Part shown: piece after piece, positions 1 through 11,921 of the stretch | Numbering within the stretch: the first letter of the stretch is position 1 | Layout of the letters: each line of letters starts with the position of its first letter | From: Eudorina sp. 2006-703-Eu-15 | Taxonomy: Eukaryota; Chlorophyta; Chlorophyceae; Chlamydomonadales; Volvocaceae | Length of the DNA: 64,000 nt | Reading direction: 5' to 3' | Assembly (NCBI GenBank): GCA_003117195.1 | Contig: BDSI01000027.1 | Coordinates: 558,001 to 622,000, forward strand | The notes under the pieces: generated by a model | Database searches by the model: none | Seen by the model: only the letters and a program-made list of their open reading frames with translations | Told to the model about the DNA's origin: nothing | Made by a program: the position numbers and the translations under genes

Positions 1-4
1 GCTG

Positions 5-232
5 TGTCACTGTCTCGCAATCTTCTGCTGTTGGCACACAATGGCGTCCATTTATGGCCGATGCACGCCAGCCCGCGGACGTGGATTGTGTCAGTGCCGG
101 AGTCATTGTCTCACAATCTTCGAGGGCACAGTTGGCAGTGGTGGGTCGAGCTTCATAATGGTGTCCATTTACGGTCGATGCAAGCAAGCTCGCGGACGTT
201 TGCGTTTCAGAATTGTGTCGGTTCCGGAGCGA
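5..232. repeat. Degenerate direct duplication, about 117-bp period
   Basis: Two diverged copies lie side by side. The phrase around 40 (AATGGCGTCCATTTATGG) recurs around 157 as AATGGTGTCCATTTACGG. Flanking words such as the CGCGGACGT segment and the GTCAYTGTCTCRCAATCTTC segment recur with about the same spacing. No convincing reading frame or splice context ties it to a gene. It may be an old tandem duplication in the 5' flank of the TatD gene, or part of a longer repeat cut by the window edge. Confidence 0.55.
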
Positions 233-425
233 CGGCTTGACGAGCAAGGCCAGAGAAACTGCAAGAAATTCGGTCAGATGCATCACATGGAAAGTGACTC
301 ATTCTATAAAGCTGATGGTTTAGGCTGGTGGATAAATGTCGTGGCATTTCCTCAGCTCGCAACAACTACGAGGAAAACTTCCAACCCAAGCAAGTAAACG
401 AAGGGTTTTAAACACAATACTCAAC

Positions 426-3400
426 ATGACAACTTCTGGAACTCCAGCACATACAGCTATGACTGATGCAAGCTCGCAACGTTCGGACAAAAGAACGGGT
501 CAAGGTGCTGCCGCGCAAGTGAATGCAGGGCGACACCCAACCCAGGGTCAACTTGCCGAGGCGATTGCGTTTCCATCTCCAGTACCCGTTGTGGATATAG
601 GCGTTAATCTATTGGATCGCTCGTTTCATTCGGTGAGACAGTAATCCAAGCCCCCCTTCCAGGCCTGGGTCGGCCCGGTAACCAGCAGGATACCTGACCC
701 CCACCCACTTTTTTAGTGCTGCGTACAGCAGGTCAATAAGCCTCAGGGTCAGCCACGAGGGTAATCGGCAGTCTTCGCCTCTCACGCCCATCTCACCCAC
801 CATACTGTTCCCGCACTCATTTCCTCAAGGCAGGGCCCAGCTGCCCCAACCGCGTTTTTGGACAGCTGCACCCCATTGATAACGGTCCCCGCGCTAATGG
901 CCCCCGCCCTCATGCCATGCCCAATCCTCCTCCTACCGGGCCGGCATGCGGTCTCTCAGCCGCAACAAATTTTACGCTGCTGCGGGTCTCCATTTCATCA
1001 CACCCTCCCATTGACTCCTCCCTGGCCTCTGTGCCCGCCGCCTCATCCCTCATTTGCCCCATATCAGGACCTTCCCGACGTGCTACAGCGGGCTCGTAAC
1101 GCCAACGTGCAGTGCATGGTGGTGACGGGCACTTGCGTGCGCACCTCCACAGCGGCCGCCCAGCTGTGTGACTATCACCGGGACTCCTACCCGCTGTACT
1201 TCACCGCCGGGGTGCACCCGCACAACGCCAAGGTGTGGACACGGGTGTGGGTGCGTGCACATCCCCAACGCACAACCCAACCCAACACACAACACACAGC
1301 AAAGCTGTGGTGTTAAGCAGCCGGATTCAAGCCACCCAGTTCACCCAGACAAGACCAAGCATGGGAGGATGCGGGAAACAAGCAGACCCCGGCGGCGCAT
1401 GTCCCCCGGGAGTCTCGCCTGCAATGGACGGGAACACGAAGCGCGCTTGGTGGCCCGGCTGGCACCCGCATGCACTGTTTGCCATGAGCGTGCCCGACTA
1501 GGCTCGTGCTTGCAGCTTGATGCAGGCCAGGACGGTGTCGACCATGCCTGCCTAAGGTTGTTACTCAGGCTTTCATTTTCATTTCGGAATACGGGTGGGG
1601 ATCGATACTGCCTCCACATGTTGCCTAGCTCCCCCGCAATGCCCAACCCCACCCCGCAGCAATGCAACGCTGCGACCATCCAGGAGCTGAGGGGGCTGTC
1701 CGCGCATCCTCGCTGTGTTGCCATCGGCGAGTGCGGACTGGATTTCAACCGCAACTTCAGTCCGCCAGACGTGCAGGTGCGGCAGCCCTGCGAGGGGCAC
1801 ATCAGGTTCCCGCCGAGCAGCACCAGCGCCCCGACGCCGGGGCTACAACGGGCGCTCTTACCCGCGCCAAGGCCGCGGGCCGATGGACGCGAACGAGGGC
1901 TTAAACACGGTAGCACATCCCCATAGCCGCAATGAGGATCCTGTATTGACTCAGATTTCCCCGTTTGGTTGTATCATTTGGTGACCGGGTAGCGGTGAAG
2001 GTGAGGTGGTCAGCGGGTCACGAGGGATTCAGGGAACTCGTTTCAGTCACACAGCCCCGCCCTCTAAGGGCCGACTGACTGGCGGACAGGCAGACGGACG
2101 GTCAGACAGGGAACTGATCTACGCCTGGATACTCGTACACCCCTGGAGGTGAGTGCATTCGGGTCAAAGACCGAATGTACCGTATCTGCGGACACGGCCC
2201 AGGGCCTTCCCGGGTTCGTGCCAATGAGGTAGGGGCCCCGCTGCCTGCCGCATCTCCATCCCCCTCCCCTTTCCTTGTGGGCCTCCGCAGGAGAAGTGGT
2301 TCGAGCAGCAGGTCCTCCTGGCGAAGGAGCTGAAGCGGCCGCTGTTCATGCACTGTCGAGATGCGGCGGACAAGTTCGTCGAGATCCTCCGGTGCGGCGA
2401 CGTGATGGTTGCGCGGAGCTGGCAGCGGGGAATCCCCGCTGGAGGGTTTTAGGATCCGCATGCGGTGTGGTTTCGTGCTGGTTTGGGGTACAGGTTCGGG
2501 GCTGTCGGCCAGGAGTACAGTGGGACCTGGAGGAACACCCGGTGGGCCCTCCCGCGGACACTCTCGCACACCTCCTCACGTTACCCATTTGGCGGATCTC
2601 ATTTCCGCCCGTGGCGAGGTCATCTGCTCGGTGCTTGGTTCCTGCGGGCTAATGCATACACAGCTCCGGAACCCGCGGACGCAACGCGCCTGCAGCGTGC
2701 AGCCGCCTCTTTTAGTCCTTCGTGTCGCACACGGCCGCCAACGGCCGCAACACACACCTACCTCCAACGCCGGCTTCCTCCTCCCCTGCCCCCTCCCCCG
2801 CAGCCGCCACATGCCACTCCCTGCACCTGCCGTCGTACACTGCTTCACGGGCAGCCGCCAGGAGCTGGAGACCTTCCTGGAGCTTGGGCTGTACATCGGG
2901 ATCACCGGCTGGTGAGTTAGTACGGCAACTCTGGAAAGCCACCCGAAGGGGGACACAGGGACAGGGCCGAGGCTGGCCAGCTCCAGCGACGACGGACGAT
3001 GTCGAACGTCGACCGGGGCATTTACATGCCTTGGCGGACAGGGGTGTGTGACTAGGGTTCAGGGGGTCGCCTTGGGGTTGGCGGGCGAGGGTTGGCACTG
3101 TCGCGCATGTAATATGGCTATAGCTGTGTCAGCAGCCGGGGTCAGCTTCGTGGTCAATCACGTACCGCACCCGGCAGCCTGGGGCTGCGGGCGCCACACG
3201 CCGGCGTGGCAACCTAGGTTGTCCTGGCCCCGCATGTCAGTGTCACGACGTCAAGTGTGGTTCAAGTAGGAGAGATGCAAGTGGTTCACTTACGTCGGAG
3301 AGCGACAACCCTCCATCTGAACCTGCGCCGGTTGTTCTGGACGCCGGCGCCTCTTTGTTGGGGGACGTCCATCGCTGCGGGCGGTGAACGGAAATTGCCC

Positions 3401-4512
3401 CAAGCAAGGCAGATAGGCAAGGCGTCTCCCGACCACCGCCAAGCGCCAACCCGCCTTCTTGGTGCCCTGTTGCCCGGGCGGCGGTTGCTCCGTATTGCGG
3501 CTGCAGGATATGTGACGACCGGCCTGAACGGGGCGGCGCTGAGCTGGCCTCCCTGTTGGCCTCCATTCCCCGGGACAGACTGATGATTGAGACGGACGCG
3601 CCCTATCTGGTGCCCCGGTCCATCAAGTGAGAGGTTGGGGGGCGGGAAGGCGGGTGATGGGATATTCCATAGCTGTGTTTGTTAGCGGCTTAGGCTCTTT
3701 GGGCTGCGGCAGCAGGCAGGGGTGCCATAGCGTGGTCTTAATCACCCGACTAATTCCCAAGCCGCGCAAAAACAAATTATGTTCCGTCGGCCGGGGGGCA
3801 CGCGCGCCTTGGTTTCGGTGCGCTATGTCCGCCCCCAGGCCGAGCAGGGCCCGGCCCGGCAGGAATGAGGCTTGCCTGCTGCCGCACGTCCTGCAAGCTG
3901 CGGCGACGGCCATCGGGGTACCGCCTGAGCAGGTGAGCAGCGCGGCGGCCGCTGGGCCGGTGGACCTGATGCCCTGATGGCCTGACAGCGCAGAACCGCA
4001 CCGATCAGGGCACTGTATCATCCCGCGGTTCCCGCCATGTCCCTGCAAGCCAGCCCAATGACGCGCCAGGCGGTCCTTCTGATCCCTCCGCGATCGGGTC
4101 GGCGACCCCATCTTTCTGGATGCACTCGAGGATCTAGGACCACCCAAATGGCGAGTGTCGTCTGCCGTGACAGCTTCCGGGGGACGCTTCGCTGCTCCGC
4201 CGGAGGAGCGCCGCTGGGGGGGAGGGGGGTATCCCTGGTAGCCGCCGATGACCCCCTGCGTGGTCCGATAGCTGTAGCCTGGCTTCATTCATTCACTCAT
4301 TCATTCAATCATTCCTGTCCGCGAGGTCTTTCCCATGTGTCCTGGTGTTACCGGTAATGCCGTCGTCGTTGGAGTCGTTGGTGATTCCTACGCCTCCCTC
4401 TTCCCCGATGTCGCCCGCGCTCCGTCAGCTGGGCCGCTCCACCACCGCTGTGGCATGTCGCGTGTTCGGACTCCCGAGTGACGCCCTGGGGCTGGAACCC
4501 AGAGGGCTCTGA
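426..4512 (+). CDS. TatD-family metal-dependent DNase (TATDN1-like)
   Basis: A predicted 331-residue nuclease of the TatD/amidohydrolase fold. Family members are Mg-dependent 3'-5' exonucleases linked to DNA repair or DNA breakdown in cell death. I join eight exons: 426-632, 1068-1232, 1660-1776, 2291-2391, 2804-2911, 3507-3626, 3839-3932 and 4429-4512. They total 996 nt and every join is in phase. Family motifs fall in order: DIGVNLLD (exon 1), AGVHPHNA (exon 2), [11 protein letters not shown] with metal ligand Glu148 (exon 3), MHCRDA with His184 (exon 4), HCFTGS with His209 (exon 5), IETDAPYL with Asp263 (exon 6), [12 protein letters not shown] (exon 7) and the C-terminal VFGL (exon 8). The start at 426 is the first ATG giving a normal-length N-terminus; an in-frame ATG at 336 would add 30 residues. 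The first motif is the DIGVN type of bacterial TatD and TATDN1, not the HxH type. Location in the cell is not evident. Confidence 0.93.
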
Positions 4513-7446
4513 GCAGGTGCCGTACCCAGCGGCAAAGGAGGAAGGCAGCTGATGTGACTGTGTTCAAGCCCCTGACGTGGCGGTCCGGATACCGCTGCCG
4601 ACAACAGACTGTAGGCCCCGTCCAGGGGGCGGGCCCCTCGCCAAGAAAGTGTCGCCATCTTCAGACCTCTTGCCGCAGCCTTTTCCATGTTGGTCCGCGG
4701 CATCCGCATTGGCTCACCCCACCCGCATCATCCAGCCACCAACCGCGCGGCGTCCGGCTTCCAGCTGGCTGGCCGAGCTTCGCGCCCCTGGAGTGCCGCG
4801 CAGCGGTGCAGAGCTACGGCACATCTGGGAGGCCAGAGCCGCGAATCTCTCTCCATCTCTCCACCGTTTGCATCAGCTGATAGCCGGGCGAACGTACATC
4901 GGTCCTCCAGCCGTCGGGGGGAGGCCCCGGGACCCGAACTTCAGCGGACGGTAATGACAACTTCTCAGCCTAGGAAGGGGCTCCACCCCACATCTGTGTG
5001 TACGCCTCTGCTAGCGTAGGTGGCTGTCTGGGTGGGGTTATGGCCCTCTGTGTTTTTATCCGCGGCGTTGAGGTGTGGACCTGGAAGGGGTCATGTGCAG
5101 CGCACTGGGGAGGCATGGCTGGCTGCTGGGACCAGGGGGCCCGGAGGGAGCCTGGAAGGGTCTGGAAGCGTTGGCTGCTGTGCACCTTTAAGCCCCCGGA
5201 TTCGAGTCGGTGCGGGAGTCGCCTTGACCTCCCTAGGGCAGAGGCCGCCGTCTGCCGCCACGGCACAGCAGGGAGCAGGCATGCCCCGCGCGTCGAAAGC
5301 AGACAGACAGGCGAGGCGTGACGTTTTCAGCGATGTAAGCGGATTCCAACGGTTGCCAGAGGAGCTGGTGTTCCGGAGGCCTGCGGGTCTGGACATCGCG
5401 CACTTGCGCGGCGTCACTTCTTTTACCTCTCCGACCAGCTCAGAGCAACTTAAGCAATCATCCGACCAACATGCCCGGCAGGAACCCGCCTGGCACAGTG
5501 CCGCTCAGCGCATCCAGCCGTGCCGCTCTGCTGCATGGGGGTCAAGACTGTCGTACTCACAGGTTTCAATCGCCAACGAGCGCAAGCAGCGGCCCACTCA
5601 CTTCGCGGGCATACACAAACTTGGTGAAACCGAGTGCGGCGACAAATGCGCATACAGGGGGCAACATGCAGCGAGGTATGCACACCGACGTACCCTGCCA
5701 GGACATCGCCGGTGTTGGTTGGGTACCGGCAGTCGGTCGGCTTTGATGGGCAGCTGGTCCCATATGGGCCAGCCTGTATGCGCCCGGTGCCGCTTGGGCT
5801 TGGGGCTGCACGCAGAGGGCATGTCCGTCCCGGGGGCTGTACGGCGAGAAGGATGTCCGGGTTGGCACGGGCCGGCGGCATGGAGGGCCCCCGGTCCCGG
5901 TGGATGGTGTCGCTCCTCTCCCGCCATCCCAACTTCGGCTAGCCCAACCCAACCCAAAAAACACTACCACTTGTCGTGTGTCGCCCCAGGTTCTTAATGG
6001 AGACGTCCATTGCAGCGGGCGTCACGACGCAACCACCCTTCCAACCAACCAATCAACTAACCACTGCGTCCAACTAAGCACACATCAAGCCAGAAAGCCA
6101 GGCAGGCAACAACTCCACTCCATATACCAGAGCCACAGGAGACCCCCCTGGAGATACCACACGGCTAGTAATCATCGACCTGTCCGAGAGAGCCAGGCAG
6201 TCCAGCTGGGTCAGTCACGGAGGTATGCCGCGTGTGCGTGTGCGTACGTGTGTGTGTGTGCGGTTGCGCACCGGTTGAGTCATGCACCACCCTCCGCCGC
6301 CTCCTCCTTACCCCCTCGCCCCGACCCTCCCCCCAAGCACATCACTGCAAATTTGGCCACCGTGTACGCCATTTTACTCTCCTGTCAGAGGCTAGCATCG
6401 TTGATCGACATGCCCGAGCAAGTCCTACGCCTGCTTGCGCCGCTAAGCATGGTACCGGCACCAGTGTAGAGCTTAGTACGTCAATCACACGCTTCTTGGC
6501 CATCTGGCTCCTGTCTGGTGAGAGCAATGTACGACATTCCATTAGGTCTTTGTTGGTGCATCCCTGCACGACGAATCCATTAAGCAAGCAGACCAAACCC
6601 AACCATGATCGACATGGAGCGCGCAGCCGCTGGGTCGTGTAATGAAACCCACTACGTGGGTCACGGCGAGCACCTGCATCTTACGACCGCCACCGTCACC
6701 GCCACCTCCATCCGATATACGCATGAATCACCACCACCACCACCACTGCCACCACCACTGCCACCACCACTGCCACCACCACTGCCACCACCACTGCCAC
6801 CACCACTGCCACCACCACTGCCACCACCACTGCCACCACCACTGCCACCACCACTGCCACCACCACTGCCACCACCACTGCCACCACCACGACCACGGGC
6901 TACTCATCCGTAGTGCACCCGCAGCCAAAACGTGATACCCTACTGCCCAGCCATCAGCTGTACCACCCTAAACCCCGTAGCAACGGGCAAAGCCAACCGA
7001 CTGACCACAGCTGCTGGTCACACGTCACACGTCCAGCACCACCGCACGTTTCCTTCCCGGAGGCCGGTTTTGGGGCCGCACCCCTTCACCCGTTCCGCAG
7101 CCGCTGCCGCTCCTTGCGCAGGTCCGCGGTCACGACCAGCCGACTCCGCATGAGAGAGGCGCACGGCGTGTGGCGCTGCATAAACACCCTGCGGCCGGTT
7201 GGGCGGGGGCAGTGGGGGAGAGGTTGGGGGCGATCAGGGCTTCCTTCCCCCGGCAGCAAAACGAGGGTGGATTCCACTTGAGATGACGCAAGCCAGTGCG
7301 ACAAGCGCCTGATCTGCCTGGCTCCTGAGCTCAAGGGCAACGGTGCAATGCCCTTCACAGAAGCCCTCAGGATCACAGCCTCTGCCGTCCTCCCGTCTCC
7401 GTCGAAGACCCCCTAGCGAAGACCCTTTGACCCCCTAGCTAGCCAC
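4513..7446. other. Unassigned interval with one long open frame
   Basis: I found no recognisable gene in these 2.9 kb between the TatD stop and the stop of the minus-strand PG-rich gene. A plus-strand frame stays open from about 5020 to 5997 (325 codons). An ATG at 5281 begins a stretch (MPRASKADRQARRDVF...) that looks somewhat protein-like, but no known motif appears, and in DNA this GC-rich a long open frame can arise by chance. A TGTAA at about 5334 could serve as a distant poly(A) signal for TatD. The interval also holds the minisatellite described separately. Confidence 0.4.
6729..6892. repeat. 12-bp minisatellite (CCACCACCACTG)n
   Basis: About 13 near-perfect copies of a 12-bp unit, CCACCACCACTG. 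Because the period is a multiple of three and the unit lacks stop codons in any frame, both strands stay open here, as His/Cys, Pro/Leu, Val/Ala or Trp/Gln repeats. That explains the apparent reading frames. No flanking exon supports real coding, so I treat it as a non-coding repeat. Confidence 0.9.
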
Positions 7447-10400
7447 TCACAGCTTCGTAAACTGCTTGGCTTGTGCCGCCCGCATGGACGCCGACGTGCT
7501 GCTGCTGCTGGCGTTGGTGTGGCCACCCGCCGGCGCGTGCGTCGACCTGCCCCACGCGGGCGAGGGCATTCGCGCCCCGCCGTCCTCCTCCTCCCCGTGA
7601 TGCTGCTGCAGCCCGTGCTGGTAGCCGCCGCCGCCGGCGGCCCCTCCGCTTCCCCCGCCGGCGGGCGAGGCCCCCCGCGCGCGCTCCCGACTGCCTCCGC
7701 GGCCGCTTTGCCGGGCTCCGGGCAGCGACGCCATCAGCGCCGCCGCCGCCTGGCGCTCCGCTTGCACCGCAGCCGCGCGCTGTGCGCTGGGGCTGGCCGG
7801 CGCCGAGCGCGGACCCGCGCCACCGCCGGCGCCACCTGCGGAGGCCGACCCTGACGTCATCAGCGGCGCCAGGTTCCGCCGCGCCATGAAGCCGCCGCCC
7901 GGCGTGCTGGGCGCCGACGCCGGCGTGAGCAGCGACAGCGTCCCTGCGGCCGCCAGCTGCGCTTGGAGCTGCGGTGGCAGCAGGCTGGCAAGGGACGCGC
8001 CGCTGGGGGTGGTGGCCTGCTCATGCATGCCCTGTTCCAGCGGTGCGCCGGACGCCAGGGTGTAGTAGGGGTCTGCGGACTCATAGGCCGAGTTTGGGGA
8101 CCGCATCCGAGGCACCTCGGGGTTGTAGGAACCTGGATTGCACCGTGGAGGAGAGGAGAGCGGGGGAGGGAAATCGCGTGTGGAGCACCTGCGGGACCTC
8201 GCGGGGCTCTGTGCGCGCATGGGGCGGTGGGTTGCGTCGGGCCGGGCTGGGCTGGGCCGGGCAGGACGGTGGAACACCTCCCGACCGGGATGGGTTGAGA
8301 GGGTGGTTCGCTTTGGGCTTCGAACGAAGGGCCGATGCGCCTACTCATGTATCGGTGTACGGCACTTGCCTGGTCCCACGTCGGGCCTCGCAGCCGTGAT
8401 GTCCTCGTAGCTCTTGACCTGCGTCCCGGACCCGAACGGGGGGGATAGGGGGGGATGGGGTGGGTGGAGGGAGGGAGAGGGAGGTGGCGCCAGCACACGG
8501 CGGTCGGAAACAAGCCAAAGGCACGTCATGACCCGTCATGCGGGGAAGCAGCGGCGGCCGGGCTCCCGCGGGGCGCTTCCCGAACAGCAGTGCGGTGTCC
8601 GCATCGGCGCCCTCTACCCTCTCTGCTTCACGGCAGGGCAACGCCTCAGGACGCCAGCTTGAAGGGGTACCCGCCGGACTGCTTGCTGCCACCATTCCCA
8701 TCGGGAGGTTCCCTTACCGCCGGGCGAGGGTTGACAGTCGATCGGCCTGTGGGTGGCATCCCCCCCGCCCACATACGCCTGGGCAGATTGCCCATCCATG
8801 AGACCTGCCACGTCCGCCTCCTGCCCGGGCGTTCGTGCTCCGCATCCCACACCCCACACCCACACTCGCACCCAAAGAACCAAAGTCCTTCCTACTTCGT
8901 TAATGAGTGCTTGAGTGTCTCTCGCTGTAACCTGCCCGCCCTCGCACCCACCTGCAGTCGGGTGTCCGGTTTGATCCCCACCGGCAGCGCCATCGTACGC
9001 GGCAGCCCCGACGCGAACGCCACCTTGTAGGCGGGCGTGAGGCGGGCGGACGTGTAGGCCTCGCAGCTGTTCGGGTGGCCATCTGTAGTCACCGAGGGCG
9101 TGTACACACTGCGGGAGGGGGCCCAGGGCCAGGGCGGCCAACAAGCGATGCGGTGTGGTGCGGTGCTGATTGCTGAGAGGTCCGGGGCAGTGCGCGGGCA
9201 CGTGGAAGGCTTGGCACGTGGCACGAGATGGATTGACGGGAACGGGGCCGCCTCCGCTGGCGCCAGGCACCTCGGCCTGCGGGGACCTATTTGCTGCGGC
9301 GTCCGCCCAGGCTCCAGAGCATCGGCTCAAGAGAGGAAGAAGGAAGGACGTCCCTCTGGTTACCGCCACGCAGCCGCATCCAGCCGCCCCCGCCCAGACT
9401 CGCTCGCAGCCGCCCCGGCCCCGCCCAAACGCGCCCCCGCCCGACGCGCACCTCTGCGGCCTGTCCTCGGCCGGCGGCTTCAGCTCCCGGGCGTTCTTGC
9501 CCCACCGGTCCGCCTCTATGACCCGCTTCTCCCGGGGCGCCCAGCAGCCCTTGCTGGTCCAGTACTCGAAGTCGGGCTCCGACATGCGGCACACAACGGG
9601 AGGGGCCACCGCCGCCTGCGCGATCTCCGGCGCCGTGCGACCCCTGGGGGCGGAAGATATCCGAGGTTGCATACGCGGATGCGCGTGGGGAATGCCAGAC
9701 CGTGAGAAGTTAGCCTTCATCCCCCGCCATTGTGAAATCCAATTCCCTTGTGTACCCTGAGCTTCATTGAAGTTATGGGAACCGCAGCTGCTGTGCCGTG
9801 TCGTGTTAGATGGCGTCATCCAAAAGCCGAGCGCGCCTTTCAGCAACAGCAGCAGCGCGTGCTCAGGAGCGCGCACGCTGCAGACGCCCCCAAACCCGGA
9901 GCGAACTGCGCCGACATGCTGAACAGGTTTTCCCTGTTTGAGGTTAACCGTCAGGTGTTGTGATGGATTTGAAGGTATAACTCCCCGGGAACGGGAGGCA
10001 CAGGGCACAGCTGTAGCGGACCAAGTCATGTCCATGACCGTAATCTTTCTTGATTATGGAGCGACAAGGCTCTCAGTTTGGTCAGGCTCAGGGGCGGATC
10101 AGCTACGGCCGCGACGAACCCGCTGATCCGGTGGTCAGCAGCCTCCGGTGGGGGACAGGGCCCCTGCCCCTACCCCTGGCCCTGGCCCTGCCCCTGCCGG
10201 TGCCCGCCTGTACGGCAAACCCACCTCGTCGGCGACACGAACACGGCCGAGGGACGCCGGGGGTCGCGGGCGTACTGCACCGTGTGGTGCACCTCCCCTG
10301 GAGTCACCGTCAAGGTGCCTGTCGCGCGCTCCCCGAGAGGGTCCGGGTCGTACGACCCGGGTCCCAGGACCTTGACGTACGAGGGCCTCTGTGGATGTGG

Positions 10401-11404
10401 GGAGGGCACGTGGGCGCATGGACCCGAGGTGGTGCGGGGGTGGTGGGTGGTGCATACCAGAGATTGGCGCCTGCAGACCCTTAACGCGGCCGAGCCAGAA
10501 GCGGTAACGCGGCCGAGCGCGGTACATGATGTGCTGTCGTGATGTCAGCCCTTTGTGAAACTGCGACCTCATCATGTTTCATGATTGCCCGGAAATTGAT
10601 GATCAAGCACAACAGGACTGCAGCCCCCAGCGGACATCACGTTCCCCGATCTGCCGATCGGGGTATCGGACGCCAGGGTGTCCCTTGTGGGCGGTGGCAC
10701 AGGGCGCTGTACGCACCATCTTTCGGATTCGTGTGTCGACCGGCGCAAGCTCGTTAAGTGCCATGTGGGGCAACGAGCGGATGGACGTGAAGGTCCGGTT
10801 CTCGTCATCCACGACGTCCGCGATTCCGTCTTTGGCGTCATAGAACACGTCCCTGAATACCGTCCGCGTGCTTGTGTTGGCGCTGCAAGGTGTTCCCCCC
10901 GAGGTGCGCAGCGGAAGGGGGTTGGGCAGGGAGGGCGGGTTAGCAGGGGCGGGTGCTAGCGGGGTGCCAGACCAATGTGACAAAGAGATTGCGAAAGATG
11001 TTGTAAAGTGTCTCGTCCATTGGCCGATCAAGTTCTCGGGCTTGAGCTTCACGGCTCATACCCGGGCGGACTCACCGAAGGTGCCGAGGAAGGTTATCCC
11101 GTACTCCATCCTCCACTATATCGGGGACCACCAATGCAACATTGCCATTGACGGGCGTCGCGTGGAACCTTGCTGAGTCAGTGATCTTGTGGGAGTGTTG
11201 AGACCGGTTCTACGGTGTGTGTGCCGGGGGAGGGTAGGAAGGGCCCATGACGCACGGCACAAAGGTTCAGAAACGAACGAGCCTGCAACCATTCATGATA
11301 CATCCATGCTTATCTACCAAGCGCAACGATACCTGTTCATCAATGACGAGGCTTGTGTAGCTCAGGTCCCTGCTAGGATTCGCATTCCAGGTTTTGCGAT
11401 TCAT
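7447..11404 (-). CDS. Sperm-tail PG-rich (STPG/SHIPPO) repeat-like protein
   Basis: Probably a ciliary microtubule-associated protein; that role is inferred from the repeat type. Five downstream exons join in phase: 10388-10225, 9643-9452, 9108-8952, 8418-8370 and 8132-7447. Two PG-rich motifs stand out: LGPGSYDPDP, and GPGSYNPE formed across the last junction. The last intron uses a GC donor (CCAG|GCAAGT), and the join restores the PGSY motif. The C-terminal exon (227 residues) is Ala/Gly/Ser-rich, probably disordered, and ends in KQFTKL. Upstream, 11404-11333 starts with ATG (MNRKTWNANPSRDLSY...) and ends at a GT donor. Probable exons follow at 11115-11076 (WRMEYGITFLGTFG), about 10882-10717 (FRDVFYDAKDGIADVVDDE) and near 10560. 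One reading phase among these upstream exons does not close, so the N-terminal model is provisional. The gene is divergent from the TrmH-type methyltransferase. Confidence 0.7.
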
Positions 11405-11921
11405 TTTCGTTGACGCAGTGCTGCTTAGATCAGATTTGAGGTCAGATCGTCTCCTATGTACATCGCACTGCCGAAACAATGACCTTGCCCTATGACTATG
11501 GACATGCGGGTTACAAAGTCATCCGTCGAGTGCGTGTACCTAGACTGTTCGATATACTGAATGAAAGTTGTGAAAAGTAAGGATTTGGCATAAGGTTGCC
11601 CTGATATGCGGCTAAAAGTGTCTTAGATGTAAATGTTCCGCGTTCTCATGACAATTTATGTTCAGCAAGTGGCATCTGCATTCCATATATGGTGTTCTGT
11701 TAGCTTGCGGGCGCTTGGGTTGGACGTCGGGGTTGGATATCAGTCTCCGGAGTCCGTTGTACATGACAGTTAGTCGTATGGCCCTTTATAAGTTTGTTTC
11801 AAGGATCCCAATCTAATTGCGGCCTCAATTGTCATACATTAAAATAATTACTTGTCACGATAATCCTGGGTGGATAAATATTTGGCAGACACGCAGGAAA
11901 AGGTTGAGGGGTGGTGCAGCC
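11405..11921. promoter_or_regulatory. Shared upstream region of a divergent gene pair
   Basis: 517 bp separate the start codon of the minus-strand PG-rich gene from that of the plus-strand methyltransferase. The interval is AT-richer than its neighbours and has no long open frame, so both 5' UTRs and promoters must lie here. I see no clear named binding site. The assignment rests on gene arrangement only. Confidence 0.45.

Noticed and set aside
5020..5997. 325-codon plus-strand open frame
   Set aside because: No family motif, no in-phase partner exon and no conserved segment. In DNA this GC-rich such frames occur by chance. Kept only as a note.
6605..6935. Poly-His and Pro-Leu repeat proteins over the minisatellite
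   Set aside because: Explained by the stop-free 12-bp unit; open in every frame on both strands.
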